Origin: Fragilariopsis cylindrus CCMP1102
Lineage: Eukaryota > Bacillariophyta > Bacillariophyceae > Bacillariales > Bacillariaceae
DNA length: 26,270 bases
Assembly (NCBI GenBank): GCA_900095095.1
Contig: FMBT01000018.1
Location: forward strand, 1-26,270
Direction: 5' to 3'
The stretch's first letter is position 1; the number at the start of each line of letters is the position of its first letter. Made by a program: the position numbers and the translations under genes. The notes beneath the pieces were generated by a model. The model searched no databases and had not been told where the DNA came from. It worked only from the letters and a program-made list of their open reading frames with translations. Positions 18,826 through 26,270 of the stretch are shown here, piece after piece.

Positions 18826-19142
18826 TGGCATCTGCATTGTATGCTAATAAATTTTGTGGAACAAATGCTAGTTATAATAATATAAATATCTAATTTAAAT
18901 CCTTCCGAAACGCTCAGCCCGTGGCTCGAGTACCGTCTCACGAAGGCGCAGCACTGCCGAAGCAGCTATACCACTAAATGCTAGTTATAATAGATTAATC
19001 TGTATTCAAGTATAGAAAATATCATGGAATTGATTCTAAAAATTGTATGTATTAAGTGTGTGCGTGTGTGGTAAATTTAGCTACTACCAGAATGGTAGTT
19101 ATAACTGTGAACTTTCGAAGTCCAGAATATTTCATTTGAGAT
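18826..19142. other. convergent intergenic region holding a SINE-like insertion
   Basis: This lies between the stop of the dioxygenase gene (plus) and the stop of the PDZ-PPR gene (minus). An AATAAA at 18845-18850 is a likely polyadenylation signal for the plus-strand gene. The middle is occupied by the direct repeat and GC-rich insert annotated separately. Confidence 0.5.
18863..18992 (-). mobile_element. candidate SINE-like / retroposed small-RNA insertion with 17-bp direct repeats
   Basis: The 17-mer AAATGCTAGTTATAATA occurs perfectly at 18863-18879 and 18976-18992. Between the copies lie 96 bp that are GC-rich for about 70 bp (18905-18975), against AT-rich flanks. Read on the minus strand, the insert begins with a stem-loop CTGC-TTCG-GCAG (a UUCG tetraloop), continues with other structured GC-rich sequence and ends in an AT-rich tail. 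That layout, with a long target-site-like duplication, fits LINE-mediated retroposition of a small RNA or tRNA-like SINE. The stem-loop faintly recalls the 5' hairpin of U6 snRNA, but the rest does not match U6. Clear Pol III A and B boxes were not found, and there are no terminal inverted repeats. Confidence 0.45.
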
Positions 19143-22100
19143 CTACACAAACATTCTTTTATGGTAGGAAAAATTCTTCTCAGCTGTAAGCACTCTCGAT
19201 AATTCTCGACTGGAAATGCGTACTTGAAGTTCCGGTAAAGACGCTGGGCCATCAATCTCAGTCCGGAGTTCATCAAACGACTGAAACAGATCTTCCCATC
19301 CACCAATAAGACATGATGTTGTTTCACAACGTTCATCGTAAAACTTCATATTATTTTTTTCAGCGTATACACCAGCGTGTGCTTTTGCTGAAACCATGAG
19401 AGCTGAAATTTTCTTCGGTAAACCACCAAGATGGTGTCCAAATGATAGAATAGTAGCGTATAGTGGAGCTTCGCAAGGAAGATTCCGGCCTGAAAGAGAA
19501 TCCAAAAGAAACAACAGAAATTCAAATTTCTTGGCATCTTCCTCGTTCAAAGATTTGGGGCTTACAAGTCCAACCGAAGAATGCGAAAGACCTTTCGAAA
19601 GAGTTAAACCCATGCTATCGAGTAATTTTTGGAAGATTGCTTTGGACGGAATATTCCCCTTAGCCAGTAGACTTCTTAACACTTGTCGTGCTTGCATGTA
19701 GTCGTTCTCCTTGATCGCATTATGAAATAAAGATTCGTATACATGATTAAGCTGTTTTCCTTGGATTCTTCCTGCTACTGTGTCCTTCTCTGAAAGCATG
19801 ACTAGAGCCTCGTTTCCCTCACCAGCATCGGATAGCGCAAGAAGTCCTTTCGTTACTGCATAGGAATCGGGGTTGGGGATTCGGCGGAAGATTTCGACAG
19901 CAAGTTCTGGTTCCTCGGCTGAAAGGCACGCACTCAGTAAGGCTGTCATAGTCTTAATATTGGGCTTGATACCAAGTGCATTCATCCTTGACAGTAATTC
20001 GAGAGCACGGGTATGATCCCCAATAGCGGCTGCTGAAGTCATCGCAGTCGTGTACAGGTATACGTTTTCGGTCAAACCAGCAGTGCGTTTATCGGAGCAC
20101 GCCGTTTCAAAAAGTGCCAATGCTCCACTAGGATTGCCACTTTGTAATAAACCATTCATCAGGAAACTATATGTCCAGGAATCAGGATGTAAACCCAAGG
20201 CTTCCATCCAACTGACAACTTTTTTAGCAGCGTTTAATTTCTTTTGTTCGCAAAGATATCGGATAATGGTGTTAAAGGTCTTCACATCAGATTTCACTCC
20301 CTCCTCTTTCATGTCGTACAAAAGCTCTTCGACATCCTTATCATCAACAACTATCACCGACCTCGCCAGTGCAGTGTATGTGTACTTGTCCGGTTTTATA
20401 CCAGACCTTTTCATTTGGTAGAAGGTTTCTATGGCTTCTTCGAACTTGCCATAATTGGCCAAGGCCTTAAGGATTGAATTATAGGAGACAACATCTTTCT
20501 CTATCCGTCCGTTATTTCTATTCTCGTATCTATTATTATTGTTGACGGGATTGCTTAATCCATCGAAAAATTGAAGTGCTAGCTCCAGACCGTTGTCGGT
20601 ATTGGAATTACCTGCTGCGGAGATCGCAATATTGTAACAGTGATTGTCAGGTTGTAGCGTGTTAGGCCACAAGGCGACCTCAACTCCGTTCATCTCGGTC
20701 CCTCCACGTCCTTCCAATGCCGACAAGACTGTTTGCACTGCCAACAAATTCCCATCCATAGCGTGAGCTTTCAATAATGCGCTGATAGTAAATATATCAA
20801 GTGCTTCAATATTTTGGACAATTTGTTTACCATCCTTACCCATAAGAGGGTCATCACTATCAGTACTTGTAGTAGACATTTCAGTAGTCTCTACTTTTCC
20901 GTTCGTACCATCAGCTCGAAGACCGACCGCCGCCTCAAAGACCCTGATAGCCATCTTCGGTTGCTTACATGATAGATATGCAGTTAAAATCATAGATAGG
21001 GTAACAGAATCAACCTGTGTTTCGGCACTTGCTAGTGCACCAACAACTTTGTCCGCCACTACTCTATAAAACTCGAATTTGTTCACATACTCTTCATCGT
21101 TCTTGTATCGTTTCATGACTCCTTGACATCGTTGTAGTAGTTCCTCGTTCATACCTACAGTTGATATTGTAGCGGTGTCCTCAACATTAAGTACAGTACT
21201 GTTAGACCTTGCTGCTAATAGTACACCAGCTTCTTCAGATTGAACAGTTACACTTGCCATGGCGGTAGTAGAAGCTACGACGGCAGTAGTCGTCCCATCG
21301 TTTCCATTATTATTATTAGTACTAATATTATTTATTATTTTCGTATCGCTACTCCTCTCAAACCGAAAAGTGATTTGTTGTCCCGGTAATCGAGCCGTAA
21401 CAGAAGATATAACCCCTTCAACGGTCGATACCGGCCACATACGATCACCTAACGATGAATCGACCGCAAGAACACGATCGCCAACTTTAACAGCGTATCG
21501 TACTAATTTTGATGCCTTCGGAGTAAAACCAACAATTTCAACATACCCATCTTCCGTTTCTACACAACATGCACAGAAACGAACGAAGAAAAAAAAAGTA
21601 AAAGATAAATTGATGGACAAATTGTTAGCAACAAATTTATTTTTAAATCTTGAAAGAGTTTTTGCTCAATTGACGACACAAATGATCACCAAATATATTA
21701 TTGAGTAGTATACTCTATATAGTACTATGTATCTAATCTTTATACACACACTTACCTTTAAGATTTAAACCGATCGGTCTTGCCAAAGTTAATTCATATT
21801 GATTATCAACTACTGTTTCTGCGTCCAATCGTTGAAATTCAAATTGTATAGATTCTGCAACAGCCTTCCGTGATAGTACTGCCGACTTCACACCATCTAA
21901 GGTACTTTTTGGCCACATCGAATTACCAATCGTGGCAGAGGATGTTTTTAAGATATCACCGGGCCGGACACCGGATACCCACCCAGCACTACCCTGTTTG
22001 ACGGAGGATACGACTAATCCTTGAAAATTACCATCGATCCGTTGTCGTGTGGTAGATGTGGTCCAAGTATTTATATTATTGTTGGTACGTTTTGTACCAT

Positions 22101-22797
22101 CTTCTAATTCCAGTGTGTCCAGATTTAATTCAAATACAGAATCTAAATTCCGTCCTTTTGATATTTGACACAGAGTAATACCCAAACTTAATACTGACAC
22201 TGACACAGACACTGATGATGCTGTTCTTGTTCGTCGTTGTTGTGATGGCATCGATGTTAAAGGTAATGTTACTTTATATGTCTTTGCCTTTTGACGTTGA
22301 GAAACCAATTCTTGTTTCCGTGCAATATCAATTGCATCCACATCCGGTTCGTCGATACCAGTAGTACTACTAATAACATTAGACACAATAGAATCAACGG
22401 CAGCAGTTGTCACACTGGATAATGCTTCTCGTCCTGCTTTTGCCACAAGTAACGGATCCACAAAGTCATCGTCAGCATTTGCACTAGCCAACATCGAAGC
22501 CGACAACAAAGAAGAGGACCTTCTCGGTATATTCGTCGTCGTGGATGACGTCATTCTTGTGATAGTGGAGGAGGATAATGGTGTGGTTGATGAGGTCGAC
22601 GTCGTCGTCGTCGCAACGATTGATCTTCGTCGTCTTCTTGGTATTTCCCGTTCCTGTTGATCAGAGAATCGATGTTGTATATTATGAATATGATTGTTAT
22701 TGCTATTAGTTTGAAAAGAAGTCACGAATTTTGTTGTTGTTGTCGTCGTCGTGCTTGCAATAAACGACAACAGTGCTAGATTACAAAATCGAACCAT
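19143..22797 (-). CDS. plastid-type PDZ-PPR fusion protein
   Basis: Two exons, 22797-21756 and 21559-19143, flank a 196-bp phase-1 intron (AAAG|GTAAGT ... TGTGTAG) and give 1152 aa. The N-terminus, MVRFCNLALLSFIAS then KFVTSFQTNS, has an ASAFAP-like S-F junction and a long Ser/Thr/Arg transit-like stretch. Two PDZ-like units follow. Unit 1 has GLVVSSVKQGSAGWVSGVRPGDIL and GNSMWPKSTLDGVKSAV. Unit 2 spans the splice junction with YELTLARPIGLNLKETEDGYVEI, VGDRVLAVDSSLGDRMWPVSTVEGVISSV and ITFRFER. The rest is a PPR array of 35-residue units, including VVSYNSILKALANYGKFEEA, KYTYTALARS, KTFNTIIRYLCEQKKLNAA, WTYSFLMNGLLQSGNPSGA and KTMTALLSACLSAEEPELA. PPR arrays bind organellar RNA; PDZ units bind peptide ends. 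Post-transcriptional regulation in the plastid is the likely role. The joining intron keeps frame and signals, so the fusion is well supported. Confidence 0.85.
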
Positions 22798-23985
22798 CTT
22801 GTTTGTTTTGATTTGTATTTTATTTTGTATCTATAAAAGAAGTAAAAATTAGTTTGTTGCAATTAATCTCTCTTCCGATTATTCTTTTCCTTTCAATATT
22901 GTTTGTTGTAATATATTGTATTAACAATGCGTTATGACTAACTTAGATTAGTAGATCTTGAATTGTGTAATAATGTAATAATCTATTGATTAGTAATTCT
23001 GTGCCGATGTAGACCGACGTACGTGGTTGCATTGATTTCATTCGCGTTTCCAACTGATCTTTTGCTTTTAATGAACAAGTTAATTAACTTCGGGTGACTC
23101 GATTGATTCTCTTTGTTCTTGAGTGTCTGTCGCTTCTGTTTCGTTCTACAGTACCCTTGATGATTGATGTCGTCGTCGTTATGACTCGATAGAAGGCAGC
23201 TTGGTTGATGCGTTTGTTTGAGTGATGTGTACTTACCAGCACTACGACACTGTATTCGCTTTATTCTTATTATATTTCGCTTACTCATCAAAACGTTTCC
23301 TTTCTTCAAGCAGTTTAAGGCAATGCGCGCCGATGATGATTCATTGATGATGCAACGATCTCTCTCAGTTTCAGTTCAACCAGAACTCACGACTGAATCG
23401 ATTCACAATGATCAGTCGTGCATACCTATTAGTACTGTATGACGTGTTCAAGGACGGAACAACAAAGAACACAAGAAAATATTCGAATAATACTAATAAT
23501 ATCATTATTATTTCTTATTTCTTATTTTTTGAATTGTATTATTATTATGACGACATGTGAATGCTGTATCACGTGACGTGTCAAGAAGCAATTATCTCAC
23601 AACAACAATAACGCCAACAACGCCAACGCCAACAACGCCAACAACAACCAACACAAAAGAAACACTGAAGTTGCAGAAGACAAAAGGGATCCAAACAATA
23701 GTATCAGATAGGGAGACAAAAAAGCAATAAAATAATGTTCTTATCTGGCGGAAGGAAAACATCACGATTCGTTGCAGATCAAATAGAAAAAAGAATACAA
23801 GTTCTATTAGTTTCTACTAGTACGAAATCGTCGTCGTCCCACCACCACCAGCGGCGGCGGCAGCAGCGTACTTCATGTACACATTGTATCATCAACATGA
23901 AGTCATTTCATAATTCTTCTATTGAACAAAAACCACCAACTGGAATCATTACTTTTCATCAGAACACCACCAAAACAGTACCAGT
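22798..23985. promoter_or_regulatory. divergent promoter region with possible 5'-UTR intron and upstream ORF
   Basis: Nearly 1.2 kb separates the PDZ-PPR start (minus) and the MMAA start (plus). On the minus strand, a consensus donor (CTG|GTAAGT at 23236) pairs with an acceptor (TTTTATAG, ending 22831) just before the PDZ-PPR ATG, which suggests a 406-bp leader intron. On the plus strand, a true-ATG frame at 23735-23989 (84 codons) ends with a TGA that overlaps the MMAA ATG. Sequence near 23605-23655 is an AACGCC/CAACAA repeat. Short frames at 22983-23309 and 23218-23442 are not supported. Confidence 0.4.
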
Positions 23986-24089
23986 ATGAGGAAAGAATTG
24001 CGTCACGTTTCGTCGTCAATAAACATACCATCACGACAAAGGATAAGCAACAACAACAACAACCGGCAAGCATTCTATCAAATGATGTC

Positions 24090-24123
<34 letters not shown>

Positions 24124-25764
24124 AATCAACAACAACGACGGACCTTTCTTACGAGTAGTAAAGAGGAGGACGATATAAGTGCAAGTGCGAGTGCTGTCGA
24201 AGAACCTTCGCCTCGACGACGACTATGGGAAGAAATGTCACCGGAAACTCAAAAATTGGCTATGGCGATTAGTAGGGGTACGTCTGCATCTGCATCTGAT
24301 ACTGCTACTACTGCTGCTGCTGCTGAAACCAATAGTAACAATTTGGGTGATGGACGATGACGATAAGAAACGACAACAAAAAGGAAAAAAAATGATGCAT
24401 CCACGTGTTGCCATAAGTAGGGCGATCACTCTTATGGAATCCAAACATCCGTTCAAGAAAAAACAAGGTGATTTATTATTAACATATTTACTTTCTTTAA
24501 CTTCGTCGAATAAGAGCAAGAGCAAGAGCAATAGTAATGATAATATTATGAATGATCATCAAAAGTCAACAATTCGAGTTGGGTTTGCTGGTCCACCAGG
24601 TATAAAGAATAAAAAAAAAGGAAAAACAGTTGACTTTCTTTATCTTGATTGTGACACATAATAATACCATTGTTCATCTATGCGAAATTAAAGCTGAAGT
24701 GGTCTTATTTAATTGATTCTTCTTTAAATATTTTCTCGCCAGGTGCTGGTAAGTCATGCATGATGGAAGCCTTTGGGATGAAATTACTTCAACAAGATCC
24801 CGATTTGAAACTAGCCGTTGTTTGTATCGATCCGTCTTCCAGTATATCGGGTGGATCTATTCTTGGTGATAAAACTCGTATGACCCAGTTATCCCGTGAA
24901 GTAGATCGAGCGTTTGTTCGTCCCTCGAGTAATTCGGGTATTCTTGGTGGATTAGCTGCATACACTGATGATGTTGTACGATTGTTGGGTTGTGCAGGTT
25001 ATCCACTAGTATTCGTTGAAACTGTTGGGTTAGGACAATCAGAGATGGAAGTAGCACAGTCGGTAGACGTACTCGTTTTGTTGATTCCACCTAGTGGTGG
25101 TGATGAACTTCAGGGTGTGAAAAAAGGTATTGTTGAGATGGCAAATATTCTAGCCGTAACTAAAACCGATGGTGATTTGGAAAACGCGGCATTCCGCACC
25201 GCCTCCGATTATAAGGTAGGTTGAAGTCTTTTTCTTACTAAAGTTATAACGACTGTTCAGAAATAAAGAAAAGAAGTGATTGGGGCTAAACAGAACAGTT
25301 GCAAATATATTTTATGTATTTTTTTATTAAATGGTGGAACTGATCCATTCATTCCTCGTTATTGCTTTCAAAAGGGCGCCCTTAGCGTCTTGCATCAATC
25401 TAGCAGCAGTAGCGGTAGAGATCAAAGTTGTATCGGCGATGATAAGAGCAACATATGGAAGCCACCTGTTATTCTCACTAGTTCTATCACGGAACGTGGC
25501 TTGGATGATCTATGGCAGGCGATTCTTCGTTATAAACATCATCTGCTGGATACAGAAAAATGGGACAGTCGGCGGCGTAAACAATCACAGTATTGGATGT
25601 GGGAGCAATTTACTCGAATGATGCAATCGAAGATGCAACAAGATCCAAGGCTATGGAAAAAAGCCAAACAGCTCGAACGTGAAATGCTTGATGGATTACT
25701 AACACCTCGAGTTGCCGCCCAAAAGTTATTGGATGGGATCTTCGACATAGTAGACCATAAATGA
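23986..25764 (+). CDS. MMAA: MMAA / MeaB, methylmalonyl-CoA mutase GTPase chaperone
   Basis: Four exons, 23986-24277, 24336-24599, 24743-25215 and 25375-25764, give 472 aa. Introns are 58 bp (GTACGT...AATAG), 143 bp (GTATAA...GCCAG) and 159 bp (GTAGGT...AAAAG), with consistent phases. The first intron is short and repeat-rich but joins the two frames. This G3E-type GTPase loads and protects adenosylcobalamin on mitochondrial methylmalonyl-CoA mutase. The presequence is basic and His/Gln-rich with a 10-His run and RRTFLTSS, a mitochondrial-type cleavage region. Then come SRAITLMESKHPFKK, Walker A GPPGAGKS (about 183-190, assembled across intron 2), CIDPSSSISGGSILGDKTRM, ETVGLGQSE, LLIPPSGGDELQGVKKGI and the guanine-specificity motif TKTD. 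The C-terminal dimerisation part has WKPPVILTSS and YWMWEQF, ending in LLTPRVAAQKLLDGI. The match runs along the full family length. It implies a B12-dependent propionate pathway. Confidence 0.92.
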
Positions 25765-25999
25765 TGACCAACACTATGTCAAATGGTACTTAAATCAAAC
25801 ACATGTACTAAGCAAAGATGATCATATCGTATTGCATTACATTGTGCGTTGAGACAGGGTATAAACATCTAATTTTACCACTACATATATACTGACTGAA
25901 TGACTAGAAGATCTGATAGCTAGGATATTACTGATTATATTATGACCCCATGTAGTAAATATGAACTCCTATTATGCACCTTATGCACGCAGTCGTTTC

Positions 26000-26269
26000 C
26001 TAACATATCATAGTGGTTTCTTTCAACATCGTCAAATTAGTTGCCGATGCATTTCCTGCCACAGCAGTATGATTAGCGATGACGGAATCAACTCGAAGTT
26101 CGAAGCCTTCCTGATCAGGAGCGATAGCGCTCTTTCCAAAAAATAACGCCCATTTCCAAGTGAGTCGGGTATAATAGTCCCCAAGTCCCCATGAACGAGC
26201 AACCATTTCACGTAATTCTTTATTATCACGGCATGTAGGAGTCCTATCACAATATTGTTCAAACCCATA
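26000..26269 (-). CDS. partial hypothetical protein (3' end)
   Basis: An open frame enters from the right edge of the window at 26269 and runs 89 codons to a TAG at 26000-26002. It reads GFEQYCDRTPTCRDNKELREM and then ARSWGLGDYYTRLTWKWALFF. The tail is VDSVIANHTAVAGNASATN and ends TTMIC. Trp/Tyr-rich composition and continuous frame favour real coding sequence, and the last part could instead be an unspliced intron. I do not recognise a domain, and the start lies outside the window. Confidence 0.5.
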   Translation of the reverse strand, partial: YGFEQYCDRTPTCRDNKELREMVARSWGLGDYYTRLTWKWALFFGKSAIAPDQEGFELRVDSVIANHTAVAGNASATNLTMLKETTMIC

Positions 26270-26270
26270 G

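Noticed and set aside
18906..18975. Functional tRNA or U6 snRNA gene
   Set aside because: A UUCG hairpin is present, but there is no complete tRNA cloverleaf, no clear A/B boxes and no U6 core beyond the first hairpin.
22983..23309. 108-codon basic minus-strand frame
   Set aside because: It spans a consensus splice donor (23236) and has no recognisable features; better explained as leader and intron of the PDZ-PPR gene.
24087..24125. CRISPR-like or tandem repeat array
   Set aside because: A simple (CAT)n trinucleotide run within coding sequence, without spacers.
25961..26146. Plus-strand 61-codon frame
   Set aside because: Antisense to the partial minus-strand coding region at the window end; no features of its own.

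Overview
The window is nuclear DNA of a photosynthetic eukaryote, most probably a diatom or a close stramenopile relative. The genes are interrupted by short GT-AG introns (about 58-420 bp), the DNA is AT-rich, and coding sequence is full of Asn, Gln, Ser, Thr and Asp runs from trinucleotide repeats. Several predicted proteins begin with a hydrophobic signal followed by an ASAFAP-like phenylalanine motif (VVA-FLP, VTS-FQT, VSTS-FW), as in bipartite targeting to a complex red-lineage plastid. There is no operon logic. Genes lie singly in divergent and convergent pairs. The species cannot be fixed from sequence alone.

Layout. 480-1947 (-): an imidazoleglycerol-phosphate dehydratase (histidine synthesis) made of two fused IGPD domains that have lost opposite halves of the active site. 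2666-3715 (-): unknown protein. 4034-5893 (-): Methyltransf_32/METTL25-like methyltransferase with a plastid-type leader. 6476-8434 (-): beta-helix protein with a RanBP2-like zinc finger. 8805-9600 (+): MYCBP/AMY-1 homologue. 9848-11402 (-): S4 plus degenerate RluA-like pseudouridine synthase, overlapping by 4 nt the stop of 11399-12277 (-), a BMT5-like (DUF2431) rRNA methyltransferase. About 12714-13896 (+): plastid-type protein with two S1 domains. 14123-14982 (-): three-exon 89-aa mitochondrial-type membrane protein, perhaps ATP synthase subunit f, with a pentanucleotide satellite in its first intron. 15482-17211 (+): ABHD4/5-like hydrolase with a 24-nt micro-exon. 17662-18825 (+): aspartyl/asparaginyl beta-hydroxylase-like dioxygenase. 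18863-18992: a GC-rich small-RNA-like insert bounded by a perfect 17-bp direct repeat. 19143-22797 (-): plastid-type protein joining two PDZ-like domains to a PPR array. 23986-25764 (+): MMAA/MeaB, the G-protein chaperone of B12-dependent methylmalonyl-CoA mutase. 26000-26269 (-): 3' end of an unidentified gene.

No single multi-gene system links these genes; they are housekeeping, organelle and RNA-modification functions. The most striking observation is the HisB fusion with reciprocal loss of metal-ligand motifs. Next come the overlapping BMT5 / S4-pseudouridine synthase locus, the PDZ-PPR architecture and the SINE-like insertion. Splice sites were assigned by eye from GT-AG signals, phase and protein continuity; those I could not resolve are marked.
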